Source: JAAYJT01 sp037446395 (GTDB lineage: Bacteria > Bacteroidota > Bacteroidia > Bacteroidales > JAAYJT01). From it: a stretch of DNA of 64,000 bases. The notes below the pieces were generated by a model. It had not been told where the DNA came from and searched no databases. It saw nothing but the letters and a program-made list of their open reading frames with translations. The position numbers were made by a program, and so were the translations under genes. The stretch is from NCBI GenBank assembly GCA_037446395.1, contig JBBIIP010000004.1:62001-126000 (forward strand). Direction: 5' to 3'. Below, piece by piece: positions 37,828 to 45,981 of this stretch (position 1 is its first letter; each line of letters begins with the position of its first letter).

Positions 37828-38847
37828 ATGGGTTCAAAAAAAAGATACACGATTCATGACCTTGCTAGGGAGCTGAATACAACACCATCAACGGTTTCCA
37901 GGGCATTGCAGGACAATCCGCGAATTAGTGTAAAAATGCGTAAGACTGTAAAAGATCTGGCTGACAAGCTGAATTATCAACCCGACTTCAAGGCACTCAG
38001 CCTCAGAAAAGGCAGTGGGCGCACCATCGGGGTCTTAATCCCACAGGTTGACCGGCATTTTTTTGCCACAGTTCTATCGGGTATTGACGAAGTGGCGACT
38101 GCTGCAAACTACAATGTTTTAATTTGCCAGTCAATGGAGTCCGTCGAAAAGGAAAATGCACTGATAAGAAGCCTGATTTCAGGAAAAGTGGATGGTTTGA
38201 TTGCATCAATTTCTATCGGAACAAAAGATGCAGCTTCGTTCAAGATGTTCCTGGAAAAAGGCATACCCCTTGTATTCTTCGACAGGGTGATTGAAGATCT
38301 TCGGGTAAGTAAGGTTTTAATTGATGATTACATGGGGGCAGTTTTGGCAGTTGAACAGCTGATTAATCGTGGCTCAAAGCACATTGCGCATTTTGCCGGC
38401 CCCCAGCACATAAATATCTATCAAAATCGCACAAGAGGCTATATTGACACGTTAAAAAATCACAGCCTCCCAATTGATGAAGAAATTATTTTTTATAACG
38501 TCATTACCCGCGAAACTGGTTGTCAGGCAATGAATAAAATCATTGAAATGAGGAATCGTCCGGATGCAATATTTTCTTCGGGCGACTATTCGGCACTTGG
38601 TGCCATGATCTGTGCACGCGAATCGGGTCTTGAAGTCCCTGGAGATATCGCTGTTACCGGTTTTGCGAACGAGCCATTTGGCACCCTTATTGACCCTGCA
38701 CTAACCTCACTGGATCAGCATGGATTGGAAATGGGCAGGCAGGCAGCGGATTTGCTCATTGAAGAAATTGAACACACAGGGCCTAATTTCGTTCCGCGAA
38801 CGGTTGTCCTCAATCCTGAGCTACATATAAGGAAATCGTCGCGTTGA
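37828..38847 (+). CDS. LacI-family regulator of uronate uptake and catabolism
   Basis: 339 aa: an N-terminal helix-turn-helix and hinge (residues 6-58; TIHDLARELNTTPSTVSRAL) and a periplasmic-binding-like effector domain (GRTIGVLIPQVDRHFFATVLSGI onward). It lies between the two units that carry the shared TGCGCAAACGATTG operator (kdgA-dctPQM on one side, kduI-kduD-DUF4861 on the other), which makes it the obvious cognate repressor. The effector may be a KDG/KDPG-type intermediate or a uronate; nothing in the sequence decides which. Confidence 0.92.
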   Translation: MGSKKRYTIHDLARELNTTPSTVSRALQDNPRISVKMRKTVKDLADKLNYQPDFKALSLRKGSGRTIGVLIPQVDRHFFATVLSGIDEVATAANYNVLICQSMESVEKENALIRSLISGKVDGLIASISIGTKDAASFKMFLEKGIPLVFFDRVIEDLRVSKVLIDDYMGAVLAVEQLINRGSKHIAHFAGPQHINIYQNRTRGYIDTLKNHSLPIDEEIIFYNVITRETGCQAMNKIIEMRNRPDAIFSSGDYSALGAMICARESGLEVPGDIAVTGFANEPFGTLIDPALTSLDQHGLEMGRQAADLLIEEIEHTGPNFVPRTVVLNPELHIRKSSR

Positions 38848-38864
38848 AATAATTTGACACTCAT

Positions 38865-38895
38865 TTTGAATTTAATATAGTTCCAGATAAATTTG
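38865..38895 (+). promoter_or_regulatory. kduI promoter (Bacteroidota consensus)
   Basis: TTTG at 38865-38868, exactly 19 nt of spacer, then TAAATTTG at 38888-38895: a full match to the Bacteroidota housekeeping promoter. The last two bases of the -7 box are the first two of the operator, so repressor binding would block open-complex formation. The start codon is 33 bp further on. Confidence 0.78.
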
Positions 38896-38911
38896 CGCAA
38901 ACGATTGTATA
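38894..38911. promoter_or_regulatory. LacI-type operator at the kduI promoter
   Basis: TGCGCAAACGATTGTATA shares its first 14 bases with the operator at 37721 and has the same position directly at the end of the -7 box. Two exact copies of a CG-centred semi-palindrome on either side of one lacI-type gene are unlikely by chance. Confidence 0.8.
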
Positions 38912-38928
38912 AATAAATATTTTAAATC

Positions 38929-39771
38929 ATGTCTGTCAAATATCAAATAAGGTATGCAGTGCATCCACAAGATTTTGTTCACTACGATACCCAACGAACG
39001 CGCCAGGAGTTCCTTATTGCAGATTTTCTGGTTCATGATGAAATAAACCTGGTTTATTCAATGTACGACCGTTTTATTGTAGGTGGTGCCGTGCCTGTTA
39101 AGAAAGCACTCATGCTTGAAACCATTGACCCGATTAAGGCTGAATTTTTCCTTCACCGGCGGGAGCTGGGAATTATCAATGTGGGTGGTAGCGGGAAAAT
39201 AATGGTTGATGATACAGCATATTTGGTCAAAAACAAGGAAGCGCTATATATCGGCCGGGGAAACAAAAAAGTAATTTTCGAGAGTGTTCATCCTGATATG
39301 CCGGCTATTTACTATATCAACAGTGCTCCAGCACATCGCGCCTGCCCTGACAAAATGGTCACCCTCAATGATGCCCAACGCATGGAAATGGGCTCGTTGG
39401 AAACTGCAAATGCCCGAACCATCAACAAAATGATTGTAAATGGAGTTGTGGAAACCTGCCAGCTTCAAATGGGCATGACACAGCTAAAATCAGGAAGTGT
39501 TTGGAATACGATGCCTCCACACGTACACTCACGTCGCATGGAGGCATACTTTTATTTTGAAGTTCCAGAAAACCAGGCAGTGTGTCATTTTATGGGCCAG
39601 CCACATGAAACAAGACATATTTGGATGAAAAACCACCAGGCTGTACTTTCACCTTCCTGGTCAATTCATGCAGCAGCCGGAACATCGAACTATGTGTTTA
39701 TATGGGGAATGGCAGGCGAAAACCTCGATTATGCAGATATGGACATTGCAAGTATTCATGATCTTAAATAA
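38929..39771 (+). CDS. kduI: 5-keto-4-deoxyuronate isomerase
   Basis: Converts 4-deoxy-L-threo-5-hexosulose uronate, the product of pectate lyases plus GH105, into 3-deoxy-D-glycero-2,5-hexodiulosonate. 280 aa, full length. Cupin metal ligands are all visible: His198 and His200 in PPHVHSRRMEAYFYF, Glu205, and His247 in SWSIHAAAG. Cytoplasmic. It is followed 19 bp later by the KduD partner and preceded by a consensus promoter with a LacI operator. Confidence 0.97.
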   Translation: MSVKYQIRYAVHPQDFVHYDTQRTRQEFLIADFLVHDEINLVYSMYDRFIVGGAVPVKKALMLETIDPIKAEFFLHRRELGIINVGGSGKIMVDDTAYLVKNKEALYIGRGNKKVIFESVHPDMPAIYYINSAPAHRACPDKMVTLNDAQRMEMGSLETANARTINKMIVNGVVETCQLQMGMTQLKSGSVWNTMPPHVHSRRMEAYFYFEVPENQAVCHFMGQPHETRHIWMKNHQAVLSPSWSIHAAAGTSNYVFIWGMAGENLDYADMDIASIHDLK

Positions 39772-39790
39772 CACAATAAATTAAAAAAAT

Positions 39791-40585
39791 ATGTCATTGG
39801 AATTATTCAATCTCAACGGGAAAACTGCCCTGATTACAGGAGGCACCCATGGCTTGGGTATGGCTATGGCGCTAGGTCTTGCAGGTGCAGGTGCCGGTAT
39901 CGTAATTAACGATGTTTCGCAAGAAAAAATAGATGCTGCTCTAATTGGATATAAGCAAAAGGGAGTGGATGCCATGGGTTATGTATTTGATGTAACTCAT
40001 GAGGAGAGCGTGATTAAGCATATCGCTCGAATCGAGAAAGAGGTTGCACCCATTGATATACTTGTAAACAATGCCGGGATCATCAAACGTGTTTCCATGC
40101 TCGAGATGGAGGTTACTGATTTTCGCCAGGTGATTGACATTGACCTTGTTGGGCCATTTATTGTTGCACGCACAGTAGCGAAAAGCATGATAACACGAAA
40201 ATCCGGAGGAAAAATTATCAACATCTGCTCAATGATGAGTGAACTCGGAAGAAATACAGTTTCGGCCTATGCAGCTGCCAAGGGCGGCCTCAAAATGCTG
40301 ACCAGGACCATGGCAACCGAATGGGCCAGGTTCAATATCCAGGCCAATGGTTTGGGCCCTGGCTATTTTGCTACATCCCAGACAGCACCCATCAGGCAGG
40401 AAGGGCATCCATTCAATGATTTCATCATCAACCGCACTCCAGCGGGTCGCTGGGGCGTTCCTGAAGAATTGCAGGGTGCAGCTATTTTCCTGGCATCAGC
40501 TGCATCCGATTTTGTGAACGGCCACATACTTTACGTGGATGGCGGTATATTGGCTACTATCGGAAAACCAACGAATGAACCATAA
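39791..40585 (+). CDS. kduD: KduD-type short-chain dehydrogenase (DKII to KDG reductase)
   Basis: Reduces the KduI product to 2-keto-3-deoxygluconate (KDG) with NAD(P)H. 264-aa classical SDR: TGGTHGLG at residues 17-24, NNAGI at 93-97, Ser147, Tyr160-x3-Lys164 in SAYAAAKGG. Proteins of this type are often annotated gluconate 5-dehydrogenase, but coupling to kduI makes the KduD role the likely one. Cytoplasmic. Confidence 0.9.
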   Translation: MSLELFNLNGKTALITGGTHGLGMAMALGLAGAGAGIVINDVSQEKIDAALIGYKQKGVDAMGYVFDVTHEESVIKHIARIEKEVAPIDILVNNAGIIKRVSMLEMEVTDFRQVIDIDLVGPFIVARTVAKSMITRKSGGKIINICSMMSELGRNTVSAYAAAKGGLKMLTRTMATEWARFNIQANGLGPGYFATSQTAPIRQEGHPFNDFIINRTPAGRWGVPEELQGAAIFLASAASDFVNGHILYVDGGILATIGKPTNEP

Positions 40586-40596
40586 ACACTAATCCT

Positions 40597-41850
40597 ATGA
40601 AAACACGAAAAGTACTCTATGTTAACATTATGTTTTTGATTGCATTTTGGCTCAGCGCCTGCAATAATCATTCGGAGCATCGTCTCACCGTTAAGAATCC
40701 TTCTGATTTTGATCGTGTGGATGAACCCGTTGTGCTGTCCAGATCAGAAATTGAAAACAAAATTGGCCCGATTGCGCCAGGATTGTCACCCTTGCTCGTT
40801 ACCAAAAGCGGCGATACACTCCCAACTCAATCAGATGATCTTACCGGTGATGGCCTTTGGGATGAAATATTCTCATTGATTTCGATTAAGGCAAGGGGTA
40901 CAGAAAAATTCAAAATTGTCCTGGTTGAGGAATCGGCATTGCCCTCCTTCCCAGTCAGGACAAACATCAGGATGGCAAGAATTCTTCCAAATGGTGTTTA
41001 CGAAGAAGTAGCTTCAGCCAGGCGGCTCACGGCTGAGGATGGTTTAGCCGCAAATATTTTTCACCTGGAAGGTCCAGCTTGGGAAAACGATGAGGTTGGA
41101 TTCAGAAATTACTTTGATGTCCGGAATGGTATGGATATATACGGGAAGGTAAGAAACGACATGGTACTCGACCGTGCCGGCATCAATGAAGATTATCACT
41201 TTATGCAAAAATGGGGAATGGACATTTTGCGTGTGGGCACATCTCTTGGCGCTGGATCTCTTGCCATCCAAAAGAACGGAACGCTATTCAGGGTGGCTCC
41301 TGAATCGCAAGGTGTTTATGAGCTTATAGCCGAAGGCCCATTGCGCTCAATGCTAAGGCTCAAATATAACTATTGGCAGGTGGATAACGACACCATTTCG
41401 CTGGTTCACGATATTTCAATTCGGGGTGGTGCATGGTTTTATGAAAGTCGGGTCACGCTGTCAGGACCTGTGACTTTGCCAACCCTAATCTCAGGAATAT
41501 CAACCATGAGCCTTGATGACCAAGGAGAGGTCATGACAAGCGAAGGAAAGATTCAAATTGTTTCGACATTTGGAAAACAGTCCTATAATAAAGAATATCT
41601 GGGTTTGGCTATCATGCTGCCTGCAACAGCCTACGCCGGCTATGAACTCACCGGTACCGAAGCAGATCATGGAATCACCAACAGTGCCCTGATAAAAATG
41701 AACGCAGAGAATAAACTGCCGGCAATTTTTCGTTTCTATGCTGCCTGGGAGGTTTCTGACCCACGTTTTTCCGACAAAAATTACTTTAGCGAATTTCTGA
41801 AGAAAGAAGCCACGAAATGGGCTGAGCCCCTACAAGTGAAATTCCGGTAA
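40597..41850 (+). CDS. DUF4861-family lipoprotein of unknown function
   Basis: 417 aa, lipobox at LSAC (about residue 22), so exported and membrane-anchored although its two operon partners are cytoplasmic. The fold is not clear; VLSRSEIENKIGPI near the start and RIWNYFDVRNGMDIYGK-like stretches (FRNYFDVRNGMDIYGK near 165) match the DUF4861 family, whose members sit in pectin and other polyuronide loci. It follows kduD by 11 bp under the LacI-type operator. An exported step acting on uronate-containing oligosaccharides before KduI/KduD is a reasonable guess, not a demonstrated one. Confidence 0.75.
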   Translation: MKTRKVLYVNIMFLIAFWLSACNNHSEHRLTVKNPSDFDRVDEPVVLSRSEIENKIGPIAPGLSPLLVTKSGDTLPTQSDDLTGDGLWDEIFSLISIKARGTEKFKIVLVEESALPSFPVRTNIRMARILPNGVYEEVASARRLTAEDGLAANIFHLEGPAWENDEVGFRNYFDVRNGMDIYGKVRNDMVLDRAGINEDYHFMQKWGMDILRVGTSLGAGSLAIQKNGTLFRVAPESQGVYELIAEGPLRSMLRLKYNYWQVDNDTISLVHDISIRGGAWFYESRVTLSGPVTLPTLISGISTMSLDDQGEVMTSEGKIQIVSTFGKQSYNKEYLGLAIMLPATAYAGYELTGTEADHGITNSALIKMNAENKLPAIFRFYAAWEVSDPRFSDKNYFSEFLKKEATKWAEPLQVKFR

Positions 41851-41992
41851 TGCTTACCTGGCAAACAAAAGGATAGAAACCTCCTACCATTTTCTAGCAC
41901 ATTTCCGGTTTTTTCAATGCAGGATGTAACCTGATGTCTGCAAATACCAAAGTCATTAGTGTTTTTAAAAACGCACTTGTTTCGTTAACGCA

Positions 41993-43447
41993 CTATACAT
42001 TGTAAGTTGTGGAAGAGGTTGTTCCACCTCTGCCGGTCCAGTTGGTATGAAAGAATTTCCCTCTCGGGCTATCAATTCTTTCGTAGGTATGCGCTCCAAA
42101 ATAGTCGCGTTGGGCTTGCAACAGATTGGCTGGCAGGCGCTCACTACGATAACCATCGAAATAATTCAGGGCTGAGGAAAGCGCAGGCACCGGAATCCCA
42201 TTTGTGATGGCGGCAGCTACAACCCGGCGCCAGCCGGCGGATGCATCTAGAAGTTTATCTTTGAAATAATCAACAAGCATCAGGTTCAGAAGGTTAGTGT
42301 CATGGTCGAAAGCTTCTTTTATTTTTCCTAAAAATACCGAGCGGATAATGCAACCGCCCCGCCACATCAGTGCTACGCCTCCATAATTAAGGTCCCATCC
42401 AAACTCTTCAGCGGCAGCGCGCATCAGCACATAACCCTGGGCATAACTTACAATCTTTGAGGCAAGCAAAGCTTTTCTCAAGTCTTCGACAAAGGCGGCC
42501 TTATCGCCCTGAAAATTTGAAAGTTGTGCACCTAAGATTTTTGAAGCAATCACACGTTCATCTTTCTGAGAAGACAGACAACGGGCAAAAACCGATTCGC
42601 CAATGAGGGTCAGCGGAACGCCCAGATCAAGAGCTGCTACACCGGTCCATTTGCCTGTGCCTTTCTGCCCGGCAGTATCTAAAATCTTATCCACCAAAGG
42701 GGTTCCATCTTCATCTTTGTATGCGAGAATGTCTCGTGTAATTTCGATCAGGTATGAATCAAGCTCGCCCTTGTTCCATTCTTTAAAAACCTCATGCATT
42801 TCGTCGGCCGACATTTGGAGAATATCTTTCATCACATGATAGGCTTCGCAGATTAGCTGCATGTCGCCATATTCAATTCCATTATGTACCATTTTAATAA
42901 AATGGCCAGCCCCGTTTTCGCCAACCCAATCGCAGCAAGGCGACCCATCTTCAACTTTTGCTGCAATATCCTGAAAAATATACTTCAAATGAGGCCAGGC
43001 CTTTTTCGATCCACCAGGCATGATGGAAGGACCCTTCAACGCACCTTCTTCGCCTCCCGAGACACCGGTTCCGATATATAATAGCCCTTTACTTTCTAAA
43101 TATGCTGTGCGGCGATTGGTATCCGGGAAATGGGTATTCCCGCCATCAATGATGATGTCTCCTGGTTCCAATAAAGGAATCAGCATTTCAATAAAATCAT
43201 CCACCGGCTTGCCGGCTTTGACCATCAGCATCACCTTGCGGGGTGTTTTTAGTGAGTGCACCAATTCCTCAAGGCTATATGTGCCGATGATTTTTTTGTT
43301 ACTTCCTCTTCCTTTGACAAAATCCACCACTTTATCGGTCGAACGATTGAAAACCGAAACCGTGTAGCCTTTGCTTTCCATATTCAGGACAAGGTTTTCG
43401 CCCATCACTGCGAGCCCTATCAGCCCTATATCTGCTTTTTTATTCAT
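41993..43447 (-). CDS. gnd: 6-phosphogluconate dehydrogenase, decarboxylating
   Basis: Oxidises 6-phosphogluconate to ribulose 5-phosphate and CO2. ATG 43447 gives 484 aa and places GLIGLAVMGENLVLN at the N-terminus as in the family; the longer frame from 43546 would overlap pdxB. GVSGGEEGALKGPSIMPGG (near residue 128), HMVHNGIEYGDMQ-like (FIKMVHNGIEYGDM near 183) and the C-terminal DYFGAHTYERID are diagnostic of the long, dimeric form. It is the last gene of the sugar-acid unit, 73 bp after pdxB. Being inside a uronate operon rather than next to zwf is unusual. Confidence 0.96.
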   Translation of the reverse strand: MNKKADIGLIGLAVMGENLVLNMESKGYTVSVFNRSTDKVVDFVKGRGSNKKIIGTYSLEELVHSLKTPRKVMLMVKAGKPVDDFIEMLIPLLEPGDIIIDGGNTHFPDTNRRTAYLESKGLLYIGTGVSGGEEGALKGPSIMPGGSKKAWPHLKYIFQDIAAKVEDGSPCCDWVGENGAGHFIKMVHNGIEYGDMQLICEAYHVMKDILQMSADEMHEVFKEWNKGELDSYLIEITRDILAYKDEDGTPLVDKILDTAGQKGTGKWTGVAALDLGVPLTLIGESVFARCLSSQKDERVIASKILGAQLSNFQGDKAAFVEDLRKALLASKIVSYAQGYVLMRAAAEEFGWDLNYGGVALMWRGGCIIRSVFLGKIKEAFDHDTNLLNLMLVDYFKDKLLDASAGWRRVVAAAITNGIPVPALSSALNYFDGYRSERLPANLLQAQRDYFGAHTYERIDSPRGKFFHTNWTGRGGTTSSTTYNV

Positions 43448-43520
43448 CTTGCTTTTTTTATTAAGGATTATAAAAGTACTCCTGATTTTTGATTTAATAC
43501 ATCGACTTTTAGGATATATC

Positions 43521-44657
43521 TTAAGTATCTTTAACCTGTAGATCAAAGCCCATATTTTGAGTGATAAGAAGATGTTCTTCTTTAGGGTTTTTAATTAATA
43601 TTTTGAATGCAAATGGCTCGCGGCGCACCGGGTAGTTTTCTCTTTGCTTTTCGAATACATCACATGCCCCCTTTAATCGAAAACTATCGTTTTCAATATT
43701 ATAAGTTTGGTATGCAAGTTTTATGAAAAATTCCTCAGTGGTCAAGTGCTCGCAATCCTGTGAAAATTCAGGTTGATCGGGCTGAGGCAATGAATTAGGA
43801 ATCCAATCGTCCATTCCCAAACCAAAAAAGCGGCTGACTGCCTGTACGCTCATTGCTGTTCCGTTTGCTTTTCCATCGGCCGAATAACCCGCAATGTGAG
43901 GGGTAGCGATATCCGCACATTGAAGCAATTCTTTTGAGAGATTTGGTTCATGTTCCCAAACGTCAATAATGGCACCACGCAAATGCCCTGATTTAAGTGC
44001 ATGAATAAGCGATTTTGTTTCAACAACCTCTCCCCGGGAAGTATTAATAAGCCAGGCGCCATGTTTCATCTTATTCAGAAAACTGGCGTCTGCCATATGA
44101 AGCGTTTTATCAGCGCCAATAATTTGCAGTGGAACATGCAGTGTAATGATGTCGGAGTCTGAAAGCACCTGTTCCATGCCAACAAACCCTTCGGGGCCTT
44201 CGTTGCGTTCACGCGGAGGGTCGTTTACGAGGGTTTTGATTCCTAATGCCCTGGCAAGCATTTCAATTTTCGACCCAACATGCCCGGCGCCTATGATGCC
44301 AAGCGTAATGTTGTGAAATTTCATCCTGTCCCGGTCAATTATATAGGCGAGTGCAGAAGCAAAGTATTGTTTAACCGACCCCGAATTGCAACCAGGTGCA
44401 TTTGTCCAGAAAATCCCGTTTTTCTCGCAGAAAATAGTATCAATATGGTCAAAGCCGATTGTAGCGGTGGCAATAAATTTTACACGGGTTCCTTTTAGCA
44501 ACTGTTCATTACAGATGGTACGGGTGCGAACTATCAGCGCATCGGCTTCTGCAATAGAATGCTGGTTGATTTCATGGTTTGGCAAATAAATTACCTCAGC
44601 GTGGTCGTCGAGGGCGCCTTTCAGGAAAGGTATTTTATTGTCTGCAACAATTTTCAT
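43521..44657 (-). CDS. pdxB: 4-phosphoerythronate dehydrogenase
   Basis: NAD-dependent 2-hydroxyacid dehydrogenase that oxidises 4-phospho-D-erythronate, normally the second step of the DXP-independent pyridoxal-phosphate route. 378 aa, the usual PdxB length. Nucleotide-binding GIIGAGHVGSKIE near 116, active-site Arg in NTSRGEVVE, Glu in IIDVWEHEPN, His in TPHIAGYSADGKANG, and the PdxB-specific C-terminal domain (FEKQRENYPVRREPF) are present. Its start overlaps the stop of the LarA-like gene (ATGA, 44654-44657), implying translational coupling to sugar-acid genes. Confidence 0.92.
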   Translation of the reverse strand: MKIVADNKIPFLKGALDDHAEVIYLPNHEINQHSIAEADALIVRTRTICNEQLLKGTRVKFIATATIGFDHIDTIFCEKNGIFWTNAPGCNSGSVKQYFASALAYIIDRDRMKFHNITLGIIGAGHVGSKIEMLARALGIKTLVNDPPRERNEGPEGFVGMEQVLSDSDIITLHVPLQIIGADKTLHMADASFLNKMKHGAWLINTSRGEVVETKSLIHALKSGHLRGAIIDVWEHEPNLSKELLQCADIATPHIAGYSADGKANGTAMSVQAVSRFFGLGMDDWIPNSLPQPDQPEFSQDCEHLTTEEFFIKLAYQTYNIENDSFRLKGACDVFEKQRENYPVRREPFAFKILIKNPKEEHLLITQNMGFDLQVKDT

Positions 44658-45928
44658 GCTTCGAAACGCTGTTTACAAGCCCATAGTCCGAGAGCCGGGT
44701 TCGAAATAAAAAATATTTCTTCGCCTCCGGGGAGCAGATTAAACCCTTCCCGTAGTATTTCGGGGTTGTATTTTTTTATCATCTGTCCGTAATCTGCATA
44801 ATTCAAATTTACCGATTCAATTTCAGGTTGCGAAAGAGATCCGGGGCAATAGGTAATTTTGAAACGATTTTCGGACGAGCCGTGAATGAGATGTGCTGCT
44901 GCGCTTAGGTTATTACTCAGATCCTCATTTTCGCGGGTGTTTTGCAGAATTTCAGGAGTGGTCATATATCCATATTTTCTGATCAGCGTATCAATCTGCC
45001 TGTCTTCGCCAAACTCTTTGAGTCCAGGTGCCAGCACAATCAGCTCTCCCCCATCGGCGATGGCCATACGGGTGCGATAGATGCTTTTGTTTCCAAGCCA
45101 GGTGCTCTTAAATTCTTCCGGGTCAAGAAAAACAACAACTTTAAGCAGGGGTTTATCCAACATGATAAAATTAACCTTTAAGGATAATTTTGCTGCTTGT
45201 TCAAAACATTCAAAATCATCTCCAATATACAATCCCCTGACCTTCAGCTTTCCGGATTTGTCTTTCCCTATCACAGTGAGGACATATAAGATGGGAAGGT
45301 TTTTTGCAAAATTCTCGGAGGCATAATTCAGCACTTTTCGAACAGGTGTGTTTACACGACCCATGATGCGTTCCATTCCATAGGCTGCACCCAGAAAGTG
45401 GCTTTTGTTAATTCCTTCCTGGCCTCCGGTGCCAATAAATATATTTTTATTATGATTTGCCATTCCGATAACCTCATGTGGAACCACCTGTCCGATAGAG
45501 AGAATCAGGTCGTGCCCTCCATTGGCCAGCAGGTGATTTACCTGTGCCGGCCAGGAATATTCCACCTTACCCTCCGAAACTTCGCTGACAAAGTTTGCAG
45601 GCACTTCGCCAAGGGTGACGATATCGGTTCGCCAGCGGTGTTCGCGAAACAGATGCAGTGGAACGCCTTCGAACATGCGGTGTATTTCTCTTTCCGTCAT
45701 TGGGCTGTGGGTGCCAAGAGCAGGGAGAATATCGGTAAGAGCATCGCCAAAATAATCCCATGCCATGCGTGTAAGAAGGCCGGCCAGCGAATGATAGCGG
45801 GTGAAGTCGGGGGGAACGGCAAGCACTTTTTTTCGCTTTCCAACCTTTGCAAACGTATCATAGAGGGCTTTTCTTAGCTCCAGCTCACTGAGCTCCATTG
45901 TTTCAGAGCCATTGGCATAGTAAATCAT
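44654..45928 (-). CDS. LarA-family nickel-pincer racemase/epimerase, probably acting on a sugar acid
   Basis: 424-aa member of the lactate racemase family. Key residues of Lactiplantibacillus LarA can be placed: the DFTR motif (41-44), His151 in VVPHEVIG, Lys161 in NHNKNIF and His177 in NKSHFLG. The 10- and 16-residue spacings equal those of LarA His174, Lys184 (pincer anchor) and His200. The family racemises or epimerises alpha-hydroxy acids at C2 using the nickel-pincer nucleotide cofactor. Here it sits among uronate genes and is coupled to pdxB, so an aldonate such as mannonate/gluconate or altronate is a likelier substrate than lactate. No larB, larC or larE is present in the window. Confidence 0.85.
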   Translation of the reverse strand: MIYYANGSETMELSELELRKALYDTFAKVGKRKKVLAVPPDFTRYHSLAGLLTRMAWDYFGDALTDILPALGTHSPMTEREIHRMFEGVPLHLFREHRWRTDIVTLGEVPANFVSEVSEGKVEYSWPAQVNHLLANGGHDLILSIGQVVPHEVIGMANHNKNIFIGTGGQEGINKSHFLGAAYGMERIMGRVNTPVRKVLNYASENFAKNLPILYVLTVIGKDKSGKLKVRGLYIGDDFECFEQAAKLSLKVNFIMLDKPLLKVVVFLDPEEFKSTWLGNKSIYRTRMAIADGGELIVLAPGLKEFGEDRQIDTLIRKYGYMTTPEILQNTRENEDLSNNLSAAAHLIHGSSENRFKITYCPGSLSQPEIESVNLNYADYGQMIKKYNPEILREGFNLLPGGEEIFFISNPALGLWACKQRFEA

Positions 45929-45981
45929 ATTATAGTCGAAACCTATTATATTTTAACTTGTGCTGGTATTACTTCAAGATT

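Noticed and set aside
41961..41972. 12-bp palindrome GTTTTTAAAAAC between DUF4861 and gnd
   Set aside because: AT-only core in an AT-rich convergent gap; may be part of a weak bidirectional terminator but is not distinctive enough.
45846..45862. TTTGCAAACGTATCA, resembling the LacI operator core
   Set aside because: It lies inside the LarA-like coding sequence, matches only GCAAACG, and lacks the second half-site.
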